From Actinomadura oligospora ATCC 43269 (GTDB lineage: Bacteria; Actinomycetota; Actinomycetes; Streptosporangiales; Streptosporangiaceae), in contig NZ_KI912410.1 in assembly GCF_000518265.1 (NCBI RefSeq), positions 848,774 through 912,773 of the forward strand: 64,000 nt of DNA, written 5' to 3'. This document shows, piece after piece, positions 42,305 through 51,662 of the stretch (position 1 is its first letter; each line of letters opens with the position of its first letter). The notes under the pieces are model-generated. The model did no database searches. It was not told the DNA's origin and saw only the letters and a list, made by a program, of their open reading frames with translations. A program made the translations under genes and the position numbers.

Positions 42305-43096
42305 GTGGTGCTGGAGATCGAGGTGCCGCTCGCGGGCGGGGATGTCACCGAGGGCGTGGTGCGCGCCGGGGAGACGGTTCGGCGGGTGATGGGGGCGCAC
42401 AGCCCGGCGGTGCACGGGTTGTTGCGGCATCTGGAGGCGGTCGGGTTCGACGGGGCGCCCCGGATGCTCGGCGTGGACGAGCGTGGCCGGGAGATCCTGA
42501 GCTGGGTGGACGGGGAGAGTCCGCAGCGGCCGTTGGCGGAGTGGGCCGTGAGTGATGAGGCCCTGGCCGGGGTCGGGCTGCTGCTGCGGGAGTACCACGA
42601 CGCCGTCGTCTCGTACGGGACGCGGCCGGATGATCCCTGGGACACGGCGGCGTCGAATCTCGACGGTCCGGCGGAGTTGATCGGGCACTGCGATGTGACG
42701 CCCGAGAACGTGGTGTTCCGTGGTGGTGTGCCGGTGGGGTTGATCGACTTCGATCTCGCGCGGCCGACGACGCGGATGTACGACGTGGTGACGGCGCTGC
42801 GGCACTGGGCTCCGATCGCCGACCCGGCCGATCGTGACGATCTGCTGTACGGGGTGGACGTGGGACGCCGGATGCGGATCTTCGCGGACGCGTACGGGCT
42901 GGCGGCGGGGGAGCGGCGTGAGCTGCTGCCCGCGGCGCTGGTGCGGTTCGAGCGGTCGTATCGGGCCATGAGGACGCGTGCCGAGGGCGGCGGTGCCTGG
43001 GCGCGGCTGTGGAGCGGGGGCGCGGGTGCGCGCATCCGGCGGGCTCAGGACTGGTTGGAGACCCACTGGGACGAGCTTGATGCGCGTCTCGTCTAG
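42305..43096 (+). CDS. Aminoglycoside phosphotransferase-fold protein
   Basis: A 263-residue kinase-fold protein. The N-lobe is short (PLAGGDVTEGVVRAGETVRRVMG). The catalytic loop reads ELIGHCDVTPENVVF (Brenner motif HxDxxxxN), with metal-binding LIDFDLARP. Such enzymes phosphorylate small hydroxylated molecules. Its stop overlaps the cobD start by 17 bp, so it is cotranscribed with cobD-cobQ. A role linked to cobalamin or to its aminopropanol arm is possible but unproven. GTG starts at 42305 or 42308 are both possible, and no strong ribosome site is visible. Confidence 0.8.
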   Translation: MVLEIEVPLAGGDVTEGVVRAGETVRRVMGAHSPAVHGLLRHLEAVGFDGAPRMLGVDERGREILSWVDGESPQRPLAEWAVSDEALAGVGLLLREYHDAVVSYGTRPDDPWDTAASNLDGPAELIGHCDVTPENVVFRGGVPVGLIDFDLARPTTRMYDVVTALRHWAPIADPADRDDLLYGVDVGRRMRIFADAYGLAAGERRELLPAALVRFERSYRAMRTRAEGGGAWARLWSGGAGARIRRAQDWLETHWDELDARLV

Positions 43097-44048
43097 GGCC
43101 GTCGGGCTGCTCGCCGGGGTGGCGCTGGACGCCCTGGTGGGTGATCCCAGGCGTGGGCATCCGGTCGCGGCGTTCGGACGGGTGGCGTCCGCGCTGGAGA
43201 AGAAGGTGTACGCCGACTCTCGTGCGCGCGGGGTCGCGTACACGGTTGTTCTGGTGGGCGGGACGCTTGCCGGGGGCGTTGCGGTGGAGCGGGCCGTCCG
43301 GGGGCGGCCCCTCGTGCGCGCGGGGGTGACGGCGCTCGCGACGTGGGCCGTGCTCGGCGGGACGTCCCTGGGGCGCGAGGGACGCGTCATGAGCGGCTTT
43401 CTCGAAGATCAGGATCTTGAGGCGGCGCGGGGACGGCTCGGGCACCTGTGCGCGCGTGATCCGGCCGGGCTGGGCGCGGACGAGCTGGCGCGGGCGACCG
43501 TCGAGTCGGTGGCCGAGAACACCTCGGACGCGTCCATCGCGCCGCTGGTGTGGGGCGCGGTCGGCGGGGTCCCGGGGCTGCTGGCGTACCGTGCCGCGAA
43601 CACCCTGGACGCGATGGTCGGGTACCGCAGCCCGCGCTACGAGCGGTTCGGATGGGCGTCCGCGCGGCTGGACGACGTCGTGAACTGGGTTCCGGCGCGG
43701 CTGACGGGGCTGGTGGTGGTGGCGGTCGCGCCGCGTGGACGGCGGTCCGAGGCGTGGCGGGTGCTGCGCCGGGACGGCGCGTCCCACCCGAGCCCGAACG
43801 CCGGGCGGTGCGAGGCCGCGTTCGCCGGTGCCCTGGATGTCCGGCTCGGCGGGGCCAACGCGTACGGCGGGCAGGTCGAGACGCGCCCCGAGCTGGGCGA
43901 CGGGCGTTCGCCGGAGGTCGCCGACATCCGGCACGCGGTGCGGCTGTCGGCGCGGGTGACCGCTGCGGCGGCCGTCCTGTGCGCGGGCCTCGCGTGCGCG
44001 CGAGGGGAAGCGGAATGGCGGACGCGAGGCGAGGGGGTTCGGGCATGA
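43080..44048 (+). CDS. cobD: Adenosylcobinamide-phosphate synthase CobD/CbiB
   Basis: A 322-residue membrane protein that attaches (R)-1-amino-2-propanol phosphate (or the free amine) to adenosylcobyric acid. Family signatures are [19 protein letters not shown] at the N-terminus, [27 protein letters not shown] near 140, [40 protein letters not shown] near 170, and [25 protein letters not shown] near 240. ATG at 43080 lies inside the previous gene; the stop overlaps cobQ in an ATGA. Full length. Confidence 0.96.
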   Translation: MRVSSRAVGLLAGVALDALVGDPRRGHPVAAFGRVASALEKKVYADSRARGVAYTVVLVGGTLAGGVAVERAVRGRPLVRAGVTALATWAVLGGTSLGREGRVMSGFLEDQDLEAARGRLGHLCARDPAGLGADELARATVESVAENTSDASIAPLVWGAVGGVPGLLAYRAANTLDAMVGYRSPRYERFGWASARLDDVVNWVPARLTGLVVVAVAPRGRRSEAWRVLRRDGASHPSPNAGRCEAAFAGALDVRLGGANAYGGQVETRPELGDGRSPEVADIRHAVRLSARVTAAAAVLCAGLACARGEAEWRTRGEGVRA

Positions 44049-45610
44049 GGTCCGGTGGGGCGCTGCTGGTGGCGGGGACGACGTCGGACGCGGGGAAGAG
44101 CGTCCTGACGGCGGGCCTGTGCCGGTGGCTGGCGCGTCAGGGCGTGCGCGTCGCGCCGTTCAAGGCGCAGAACATGTCGCTGAACTCGATGGTCACGGCG
44201 GACGGCGCGGAGATCGGTCGGGCGCAGTACACGCAGGCGCTGGCGGCGGGGGTCGAGCCGTCCGCGCTGATGAACCCGGTGCTGCTGAAGCCGGGCAGCG
44301 ACCGGCGGAGCCAGATCGTGCTGCTCGGGCGTCCGGTCGCTGAGGTGGACGCGCTGGAGTACGGCGCGCACAAGGAGCGGCTGCGGAAGGTCGTCCTCGA
44401 CAGCCTGGCCGAGCTGCGCGCGGCGCACGACGTGGTGGTGTGCGAGGGGGCGGGCAGCCCGGCGGAGATCAACCTGCGGCGCGGCGACCTGGCGAACATG
44501 GGGCTCGCGCGCGCCGCGGACCTCCCGGTGATCGTGGTCGGGGACATCGACCGGGGCGGGGTGTTCGCGTCCCTGTTCGGCACGCTGGCCCTGCTGGAGC
44601 CCGCGGACCAGGCGCTGGTCGCCGGATTCGTGATCAACAAGTTCCGGGGCGCGGCGGAGCTGCTCGCGCCGGGGCTCGTGCAGCTGGAGGCGCTGACGGG
44701 CCGTCCGACGCTGGGCGTCCTGCCGTGGCGGCCGGGCCTGAACCTGGACGCCGAGGACTCGCTCGCCCTGGACGGCCCGCGCGCGCAGTCCGCGCCTCCG
44801 GTCGGGCGGGAGACGCTGCGCGTGGCGGTCGTCCGGGTGCCGCGTATCTCCAACTTCACGGATGTGGACGCGCTGACCTGCGAACCCGGCGTGGTCGTCC
44901 GGTATGTGACGACGCCGGGCGAGCTCGCGGACGCCGACCTGGTGATCCTGCCGGGTTCGCGCGCGACGGTCGCAGACCTGGCGTGGCTGCGCGAACGCGG
45001 TCTCGCGGACGCGATCGTCACGCGCGCGCACGAGGGCGGGCCCATCCTCGGCATCTGCGGCGGACACCAGATGCTCGCCCGCACGATCGAGGACGAGTAC
45101 GAGTCGGGCGCGGGCACGGTCGAGGGCCTGGGGCTCCTCCCGACGCGGGTGGTCTTCGGCGCGGACAAGACGCTCGGACGGCCGTCCGGAACGGCGTACG
45201 GACAGCCCGTCCAGGCGTACGAGATCCACCACGGGATCGTCGAGCCGGACGGCGGCGAGCCGTTCCTCGACGGCTGCCGCGTGGCCGCCACGTACGGCAC
45301 GACCTGGCACGGCGCGCTGGAGAACGACGGCTTCCGGCGCGCGTTCCTCGCCGACGTCGCCGCCCGCGCCGGACGCGACTTCACGCCCGCGCCGGACGTC
45401 TCGTTCGCCGCGCTCCGCGAGGCCGCCCTCGACACCGTCGCCGACCTCGTCGACGAGCACCTCGACACCGCCGCGATCATGACGCTCATCGAACGCGGCG
45501 CGCCGTCCGGCCTCCCCCTCGTCCCACCCGCCGGACCACCGGACGTCCCGGGCGCGCGGATCGGCGGGGACACCGGCGTGGGGCGCTCTCCCGGGCGGGT
45601 GGGCCGGTAG
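44045..45610 (+). CDS. cobQ: Cobyric acid synthase CobQ
   Basis: A 521-residue glutamine-dependent amidotransferase that amidates side chains b, d, e and g of adenosylcobyrinic a,c-diamide. The N-terminal P-loop-like region is [23 protein letters not shown], then [13 protein letters not shown] and [13 protein letters not shown]. The C-terminal GATase domain has [12 protein letters not shown] with the catalytic Cys and the later YEIHHGIVE His. Coupled to cobD by ATGA. Complete. It acts just upstream of the CobD step. Confidence 0.97.
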   Translation: MRSGGALLVAGTTSDAGKSVLTAGLCRWLARQGVRVAPFKAQNMSLNSMVTADGAEIGRAQYTQALAAGVEPSALMNPVLLKPGSDRRSQIVLLGRPVAEVDALEYGAHKERLRKVVLDSLAELRAAHDVVVCEGAGSPAEINLRRGDLANMGLARAADLPVIVVGDIDRGGVFASLFGTLALLEPADQALVAGFVINKFRGAAELLAPGLVQLEALTGRPTLGVLPWRPGLNLDAEDSLALDGPRAQSAPPVGRETLRVAVVRVPRISNFTDVDALTCEPGVVVRYVTTPGELADADLVILPGSRATVADLAWLRERGLADAIVTRAHEGGPILGICGGHQMLARTIEDEYESGAGTVEGLGLLPTRVVFGADKTLGRPSGTAYGQPVQAYEIHHGIVEPDGGEPFLDGCRVAATYGTTWHGALENDGFRRAFLADVAARAGRDFTPAPDVSFAALREAALDTVADLVDEHLDTAAIMTLIERGAPSGLPLVPPAGPPDVPGARIGGDTGVGRSPGRVGR

Positions 45611-45661
45611 GGTGATCGACTTGCGTACCCCGCCAACCCCGCCGTGCAAGGAGGTTCGCCG

Positions 45662-46333
45662 GTGACCGAGCCGCGGAGCAGACTCGTGGTGCCGCTCATG
45701 AGGGCCAAGGTCCCCTGCGACGTGCAGCTGGAGTTCCCGCTGCCGCCGGGCGAGGAGCCGATCCGCGAGCCGTTCGCGGCCGACGTGTACGTGACGTACG
45801 CGCTGGAGCTGCCCGCCGAGCCCGGCACGGTGACGCTGCCCGGCGCGGGCGCGGGACGCCGGTACGAGCACGTGGCGCGGCGGCACTGCGGGGAGCTCGG
45901 CATCGACCCGCGCGACCTGGCGCGGCAGGCGTCGATCAACCTGCGCGACCTGCGTCCCGAGCTGGGGATGAGCTGGTACCCGGACGCCCGGGCGGTGACC
46001 GTGACGCTCGGCTCGGCGGACGCCAAGGACCCGTCCGGACGCGGCGGCCTCGAGGCGAGCCTCCTGCTGGACGAGGGGTTCTGCGACAAGCTCGCCCAGG
46101 ACGTGGAGGGCGACCTGGTCGTGGCCGCGCCCGCCCGGGACGTGTTCGTCGCGTCCGGCACCGGGCACGCGGACGGGATCGCGAAGCTGCGCTGGGCGGT
46201 CGACCAGGTGTGGGCGGCCGAGCGCGCCGCCGACCCGGCCGTCCCGGCGAACTGGGACGTCCCCGCCGGGTCCCTCCTGACCCGCGACCTGCTGGTGCGG
46301 CGTCCCACGGGGTGGGAACCTCTACCCGTCTGA
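45662..46333 (+). CDS. DUF1444-like protein
   Basis: A 223-residue cytosolic protein without membrane segments. The C-terminal part, GDLVVAAPARDVFVASGTGHADGIAKLRWAVDQVW, resembles DUF1444 (YtpQ-like) proteins of unknown function. The GTG start is fixed by AAGGAGG six bases upstream. It follows cobQ by 51 bases and may share the transcript, but no link to cobalamin is known. Confidence 0.75.
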   Translation: MTEPRSRLVVPLMRAKVPCDVQLEFPLPPGEEPIREPFAADVYVTYALELPAEPGTVTLPGAGAGRRYEHVARRHCGELGIDPRDLARQASINLRDLRPELGMSWYPDARAVTVTLGSADAKDPSGRGGLEASLLLDEGFCDKLAQDVEGDLVVAAPARDVFVASGTGHADGIAKLRWAVDQVWAAERAADPAVPANWDVPAGSLLTRDLLVRRPTGWEPLPV

Positions 46334-46658
46334 CCTGCCGAAAGGCCGGAATTTCCTCCTCGTACGGCTCATCTGTCCCGCGCGTGCCCGAAGGGGTGAC
46401 CGAAAACCACGGTCCGAGGGGGACGGCGGTAGACCGAATTCCGGGGGCTCCCGGACGGGTTGGGGCCGAAAATCCCGCCCTAAAAGCCCCCGAAGGCCGC
46501 TCAGATGCGGTTCTTTCAAGACAACCAGGACGGACTGTGGTGTCCGTAGGTATGACCTAATTACCCCCCTTGCTAGACCGAAACGGCATGAACCGGCCGT
46601 GTCGGTACGCCTACCCGGCGTAGCCTCCGCTTGTCGTCCCAGGCGGAAGGAGCCGACA
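46334..46658. other. Intergenic region, no gene seen
   Basis: 325 bp with lower GC than its surroundings and several A/T-rich patches. It should contain the terminator of the cob transcript and the promoter of the ligase gene. I see no convincing hairpin and no short coding frame. Confidence 0.45.
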
Positions 46659-48146
46659 TTGGAAGGCAATCTCGCGTCCGTCCTGGCCGGTCGCGCGGAC
46701 ACCCACGGGTGGCGCGACCGGCCGTTGTTCCACACCGGAGACGCGACGTTCAGCCACGGCGAGGTGCACGACGCCGCGGCGCGCGCGGCGGGGGTGCTGC
46801 GCGCGGCCGGGGTCCGGCGCGGGGATCGGGTGCTGCTCGCGCTGCCCGACTCGGTCCCGCTGGTCGCGGCCCTGTTCGGAACGCTCCGGCTCGGTGGGGT
46901 GGCGGTCCTCGCCGGGCCCGAGCAGGGCGAGGAGGAGCACGCCCACATCCGGTCCGACTCCGGCCCGCGCGTGGTGGTCTGCGCGCCGGAGCTCGCCGGC
47001 CGGTTCCCGTCGGCGCAGGTCCTGACCGGGGACGACCTGGCCGACGAGCCCGCGTCCGTCCCCGATCCGGCGCCGGTCGGGCCGGGCGATCCGGCCTACG
47101 TCCAGTACACGTCGGGGACGACCGGAAAGCCCAAGGGCGCGGTGCACCGGCACGCCGACGCGGAGGCGTACTTCCGCGCGATGGGTGTCGGGGCGCTCGC
47201 GATGAGCTCCTCGGACGTGGTGTTCTCGCTGGCCAAGGCGTGTTACCCGTACGGGCTCGGCGCGACCGTGCTGTTCCCGATGTTCTGCGGGGCGGCGGCG
47301 GTGCTGTGGGCGGCGCAGCCGAGCGTCGAGGGCGCGGCGGAGCAGGCGCGGCGGCACCGTCCGACGCTGCTGTTCACCGTCCCGACCTGGTACGCGCGGC
47401 TGGTCGCCGCGCCGGAACGGGACGCCGGGGTGCGGCGCGCGTTCGGCTCGCTGCGCGCGGCGGCGTCGGCGGGCGAGCCGCTGCTGCCGTCCCTCGCCGA
47501 CCGGATCGAGCAGGTCCTCGGCTGCCCGGTGCTGGACGGCCTGGGCAGCACGGAGGTCGGGCACACGTTCGTGTCGAACACGGTGGCGCGGCGGCGGCGC
47601 GGCGCGCTCGGGGTGCCGCTCGACCCGTACGAGATCTCCGTCCGGAACGAGGCGGGGCACGGCCGGACGGCGCGTCCGGGGGAGCCGGGCGTGCTGTACG
47701 TGCGGGGGCCGTCGGTGATGACGGGGTACCTCGGCAAGCCGGGGCAGACGGCCGAGGTGCTGTCGGCGGACGGCTGGCTGCGCACGGGCGACCTGGTGCA
47801 CGTGGACGACGACGGGTTCGTCCACCACCACGGCCGGGTGCTCGACCAGGTCACGGTGTCGGGACGGCGGGTGTCGCCGCTGGAGGTGGAGCGGATCCTC
47901 GGCCAGCACCCCGGCCTGGTCGAGGTCGCGGTGGTCCCGGACGGCTCGGAGGCGGGGGCGCTGCACGCGTACGCGGTCGCGATCAACGGCGCGGACGAGA
48001 TGGTCCTGCTCGCCGAGCTGCTGGACCTCGCGCGGACGCGGCTGCCCGAGCACAAGGTGCCCGCGAGCGTGAGCTTCCTGGACGAGCTGCCGCGCACGTC
48101 CACGGGCAAGATCCGCCGCTCCGCGCTCCGCCGGGCCCCGGGGTAA
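46659..48146 (+). CDS. AMP-dependent acyl-CoA synthetase/ligase (benzoate-CoA ligase-like)
   Basis: A 495-residue ANL-superfamily enzyme that activates a carboxylic acid with ATP and then forms a thioester. Signatures: A3 motif VQYTSGTTGKPKGAVHRH near 147, LDGLGSTEVGHTFVSN near 300 (A5), LRTGDLVHVDDDGFVHHHGR near 380 (A7-A8), and LPRTSTGKIRRSALR with the catalytic Lys (A10). The organisation resembles benzoate-CoA ligases. Start is TTG at 46659, chosen because GGAAGGAG lies six bases upstream. A peptide-type ABC transporter operon follows 75 bases later. Confidence 0.92.
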   Translation: MEGNLASVLAGRADTHGWRDRPLFHTGDATFSHGEVHDAAARAAGVLRAAGVRRGDRVLLALPDSVPLVAALFGTLRLGGVAVLAGPEQGEEEHAHIRSDSGPRVVVCAPELAGRFPSAQVLTGDDLADEPASVPDPAPVGPGDPAYVQYTSGTTGKPKGAVHRHADAEAYFRAMGVGALAMSSSDVVFSLAKACYPYGLGATVLFPMFCGAAAVLWAAQPSVEGAAEQARRHRPTLLFTVPTWYARLVAAPERDAGVRRAFGSLRAAASAGEPLLPSLADRIEQVLGCPVLDGLGSTEVGHTFVSNTVARRRRGALGVPLDPYEISVRNEAGHGRTARPGEPGVLYVRGPSVMTGYLGKPGQTAEVLSADGWLRTGDLVHVDDDGFVHHHGRVLDQVTVSGRRVSPLEVERILGQHPGLVEVAVVPDGSEAGALHAYAVAINGADEMVLLAELLDLARTRLPEHKVPASVSFLDELPRTSTGKIRRSALRRAPG

Positions 48147-48221
48147 GCGGTCGCCGACTCGGCGTCCCGGCGTCGCGCTTGCTAGGGTCCTTGTTGCGAA
48201 GAATTTGCAACTAGGAGTGAT

Positions 48222-49796
48222 ATGCGTAAGTCGGCGCTGGTCATCGGGGTGGTGACGGTCCTGGTGGCCGCCGGTTGCGGGGGCGCGGGCGGCGGCTCCG
48301 GAGCCGGGGGCGAGTCCGGCGGGACGTTCACCTACGCGATCGGGGACGAGCCGGACACGCTGAACCCCGTCCTCCAGGACGAGCACATCGACCCCGTCAC
48401 CGAGATGGTGTTCCGCGGGCTGACCCGCCACGACGCCGCCAACAAGGTGGTGCCCGGCCTCGCCGAGTCGTGGCGGGTCTCCCCCGATCGCCGCTCCTAC
48501 ACCTTCGTCCTCCGCAAGGGCCTGACCTGGCAGGACGGCAAGCCGCTGACCTCGGCGGACGTCAGGTTCACGATCGAGGAGATGAAGGGGGCGGGGGCCG
48601 AGGTCCCGCTGTCGCGCAACTTCGCGTCGGTCGCGTCGGTGGAGACGCCGGACGCGACGACCGCGACGCTGAAGCTCAGCCGCCCGTTCGCGCCGCTGCT
48701 GGACGCGATGGCGGTCGGCCTGCTGCCCCAGCACGTCCTTCAGGGGAAGAAGCTGACCGACGCCGACTTCGGGCGGAATCCGGTCGGGGCCGGGCCGTTC
48801 AGGCTGACGAGCTACAAGCCGGGGCAGTACGCCGAGCTCGTGCCGTTCGACGGTTACTACGAGGGTAAGCCGAAGCTTCCGAAGATCGTCATCAAGTACG
48901 TCCCGGACGACAGCGCCCGGCTGATCCAGCTCAGGACCGGCGAGGTGGACGCGGCGCACGTCCAGCCGCAGCAGGTCGCGCAGGCCGGGAAGGTGAAGCG
49001 GGTCAAGGTCGAGACCTACCCGACCGCCGACTACCGCGCGCTGATGCTGAACTTCCGCAAGCCCGTCTTCGCCGACAAGCGGGTGCGGCAGGCGATGAAC
49101 TTCGCCGTCGACCGCGACGCGATCGTCCGGAGCGTCCTCAAGGGGCAGGGCAGCCCCGCGACCGGCCCGCTGGACGAGTCGCCCTACAAGACCGCGCCCG
49201 CGCCGTTCGCGTTCGACACGGCCAAGGTGGACACGCTCATGAAGTCCGCCGGATACGCCAGGAACGCGCAGAACCTGTGGGCCAAGGACGGCAAGACCGT
49301 CCGGTTCGAGCTGAGCACGTTCGCCGAGGACTCCGCGCGCGTCGCGATCCTGAACGTGTCGGCGACGCAGCTGAAGCAGGCCGGATTCGACGTCCAGCCG
49401 AACCCGCGCCCGCGCGACTGGGTGCGCAAGCACTGGGGTGACCTGGACGCCTTCGTCGTCGGCTGGGGCACGCCCTACGACCCGGACTCGTCGGTCTTCG
49501 GCCCGTTCTCGTCCAGCGAGGTGCTCGCCAAGGGCGGCTCGAACTACGGCTCCTACAGCAACCCGGACGTCGACAAGGCCCTGGCCAGCGGCCGTGACAC
49601 CGACGACCCGGCCGTCCGCAAGGCGGCGTACGCCGACCTGCAGAAGGCGCTCGCCGAGGACCCGCCGTTCGTCTGGATCTCCTACCTCAAGACCGACAAC
49701 GCGATCCCGGACACGCTCAGGGGACCGCAGCAGCGCACGCTGGGCCACCACGGCTACGGCTTCTTCTGGAACGCCGAGAAGTGGTCCTGGTCCTAG
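48222..49796 (+). CDS. ABC transporter substrate-binding lipoprotein (peptide/nickel family)
   Basis: A 524-residue SBP_bac_5 protein, exported and lipid-anchored: signal MRKSALVIGVVTVLVAAGC with lipobox Cys at 19. Family features include GDEPDTLNPVLQDEHIDPVTEMVFRGL, LAESWRVSPDRRSYTFVLRKGLTWQDGKPLTSADV and the GAGPFRLTSYKPGQYAELV lobe. It captures peptides, nickel chelates or related ligands and delivers them to the two permeases encoded next. The stop overlaps the GTG of permease 1. Confidence 0.95.
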   Translation: MRKSALVIGVVTVLVAAGCGGAGGGSGAGGESGGTFTYAIGDEPDTLNPVLQDEHIDPVTEMVFRGLTRHDAANKVVPGLAESWRVSPDRRSYTFVLRKGLTWQDGKPLTSADVRFTIEEMKGAGAEVPLSRNFASVASVETPDATTATLKLSRPFAPLLDAMAVGLLPQHVLQGKKLTDADFGRNPVGAGPFRLTSYKPGQYAELVPFDGYYEGKPKLPKIVIKYVPDDSARLIQLRTGEVDAAHVQPQQVAQAGKVKRVKVETYPTADYRALMLNFRKPVFADKRVRQAMNFAVDRDAIVRSVLKGQGSPATGPLDESPYKTAPAPFAFDTAKVDTLMKSAGYARNAQNLWAKDGKTVRFELSTFAEDSARVAILNVSATQLKQAGFDVQPNPRPRDWVRKHWGDLDAFVVGWGTPYDPDSSVFGPFSSSEVLAKGGSNYGSYSNPDVDKALASGRDTDDPAVRKAAYADLQKALAEDPPFVWISYLKTDNAIPDTLRGPQQRTLGHHGYGFFWNAEKWSWS

Positions 49797-50797
49797 TGCG
49801 TGTCTCGCACGCCCTAGCGCGGTCGGTGCTGCGCAGGGCGGGGGCGGCCGTCGCGGTCGTCGTCGCCCTGTCCGCGCTGTGCTTCGCGCTGCTGGACGCC
49901 GCGCCCGGCGACCCGGCGGCGGACATCCTGGAGGCGCGGTCGGGCGGACGTCCGCCGAGCGCCGCCGCCGTCGCCGAGCTGAGGCGCTCCATGGGGCTCG
50001 ACGATCCGCCGCCCACCCGGTACGGACGCTGGGTGGGCGGCGTCCTGCACGGTGATTTCGGCACCTCCTACAAGACGGGACGTCCGGTGTCGGAGGTGCT
50101 CGCGGACACCGTCCCGTGGACGCTGCTGCTGACCGGCGCGGCCGTCCTGATCAGCGTGTTCGGCGCGGTCGCGGTCGGCCTCGCCGCCGCGCTCACCCGC
50201 CGCGCCTGGCTGCGCCGCGGCATCGAGACCGCGCTGTTCGTCGTCGGCGGCATGCCCGGTTTCGTGGTGGCGCTGCTGCTGCTCTGGATCTTCTCGGCCT
50301 GGCTCGGATGGCTGCCGTCCGGCGGGTTGTCGGGGCCTGATCAGGCGGTCACCCTCGGCGTCCTGCTGCCGCACCTGGTGCTGCCCGCGCTGGCCCTCGC
50401 GTTCGGCCACCACTTCGGCGCGTACGCGCGCCTCGTCGAGACCGGCGTCGGACGCCTCCGGACCGCCCCGCACGTCGACAACGCCCGCGCCCGCGGCCTC
50501 CCCGGACGCGTCGTCGTGGCGCGCCACCTGCTGCGCCCCGGCCTCGTCCCGTTCGCGGCCCGCCTCGGCGTCGGCGTCGGCGGCCTCGTCGCGGGCGCCT
50601 ACGCCACCGAGCTGATCTTCTCCTGGCCCGGGATCGGCCGCCAGGCCATCCTCGCCGCGCAGAGCCAGGACTATCCCGTCCTCACGGCGATCGTCCTGCT
50701 GACCGGGGTGATCGTCGTGGTCGCGAACCTCCTCGGCGACCTCGCCGTCGCCTGGCTCGATCCCCGCGTGAAGCTGGAGCCCGCCCATGCCCACTGA
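49796..50797 (+). CDS. ABC transporter permease (DppB-like)
   Basis: A 333-residue inner-membrane permease with about six helices. The first helix is followed by the usual periplasmic loop (GDPAADILEARSGGRPPSAAAV). The EAA loop region reads DNARARGLPGRVVVARHLLRPGLVPF. The end has the family WPGIGRQAILAAQSQDYPVLTAIVLL. The GTG start at 49796 overlaps the upstream TAG by one base, implying coupling. Pairs with the next permease. Confidence 0.93.
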   Translation: MRVSHALARSVLRRAGAAVAVVVALSALCFALLDAAPGDPAADILEARSGGRPPSAAAVAELRRSMGLDDPPPTRYGRWVGGVLHGDFGTSYKTGRPVSEVLADTVPWTLLLTGAAVLISVFGAVAVGLAAALTRRAWLRRGIETALFVVGGMPGFVVALLLLWIFSAWLGWLPSGGLSGPDQAVTLGVLLPHLVLPALALAFGHHFGAYARLVETGVGRLRTAPHVDNARARGLPGRVVVARHLLRPGLVPFAARLGVGVGGLVAGAYATELIFSWPGIGRQAILAAQSQDYPVLTAIVLLTGVIVVVANLLGDLAVAWLDPRVKLEPAHAH

Positions 50798-51662
50798 GAC
50801 CTCGCCCATACGTGCCGGGGCTTCGTGGCGGGGGCTGCTGGCGTTCCGGCTGCCCGCCGGACGGCCCGGGGTGTGGGCGGCGGGGCTGGTCCTCGCGGTC
50901 ATGGCGCTGGCGGCGGTCGCGGCACCCCTGCTGACCTCGCACGATCCGATCGCGACGGACACGGACGCGACGGGGCTGCCGCCCGGGTCGTCCGGGCACC
51001 CGCTCGGCACGGACCTGCTCGGACGCGACCTGTGGGCGCGGTTGCTGTACGGCGCGCGGACGTCGCTGTCCGCCGGACTGCTCGCCGGGGCCGTCACGGT
51101 CGCGGCCGGCGTCCTGCTGGGCGCGCTCGCCTCGGCCGGGCCGCGCTGGCCGTCCGCCGTGATCTCCCGGGTCGCGGACGTCCTGCTCTCGGTCCCGATG
51201 CTGATCGTCGCGCTCGCGCTGTCGGCGCTGCTCGGACCGTCCCTCGGCACGGTCGTCGTCGCGATCGCGGTGACGAGCTGGATGCCGGTCGCGCTCACCG
51301 CCCGCGCGGAACTGATCAGCCAGCGCGAACGGCTCTACGTGCGCGCCGCGTACGCGCTCGGGCTGTCGCGGTGGCAGGTGCTCCGGCGGCACCTGCTGCC
51401 GGGCGCGCTGCCCCCGATCGCGTCGATCGCCGCCTTCGAGGTCGGGCACGCGATCCTGACCGAGTCCACGCTGAGCTTCCTCGGGCTCGGCGTTCCCCCG
51501 AACCGTCCGAGCTGGGGGAACCTGCTGACCGAGGCCCAGCAGCATCTGCTGACCGGCGAGTGGTACACCGTCGCGTTCCCGGCCGCGTGCGTGGTCGTGA
51601 CGATCCTCGCGGTCAACGTCCTGGCCTCGGCGTTCGCGCGGGGCGAAGGGAGCGCCTGGTGA
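50787..51662 (+). CDS. ABC transporter permease (DppC-like)
   Basis: A 291-residue permease with an N-terminal helix, the extracellular HPLGTDLLGRDLWARLLYGARTSL motif and about five further helices. The EAA loop is YVRAAYALGLSRWQVLRRHLLPGALPPI, and ILTESTLSFLGLGVPPNRPSWGNLL is a family signature. It overlaps the previous gene by 11 bases and the next by GTGA. Confidence 0.95.
   Translation: MPTETSPIRAGASWRGLLAFRLPAGRPGVWAAGLVLAVMALAAVAAPLLTSHDPIATDTDATGLPPGSSGHPLGTDLLGRDLWARLLYGARTSLSAGLLAGAVTVAAGVLLGALASAGPRWPSAVISRVADVLLSVPMLIVALALSALLGPSLGTVVVAIAVTSWMPVALTARAELISQRERLYVRAAYALGLSRWQVLRRHLLPGALPPIASIAAFEVGHAILTESTLSFLGLGVPPNRPSWGNLLTEAQQHLLTGEWYTVAFPAACVVVTILAVNVLASAFARGEGSAW

Noticed and set aside
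43637-46168. Long minus-strand frames opposite cobD, cobQ and the DUF1444-like gene
   Set aside because: The plus-strand proteins are clear family members; the antisense products are low-complexity and motif-free.
49795-49817. Sequence similar to the inverted-repeat ends found at 26100-26170
   Set aside because: Only about ten bases match and it lies in the coupled start of a permease gene, so chance similarity is more likely than an element end.
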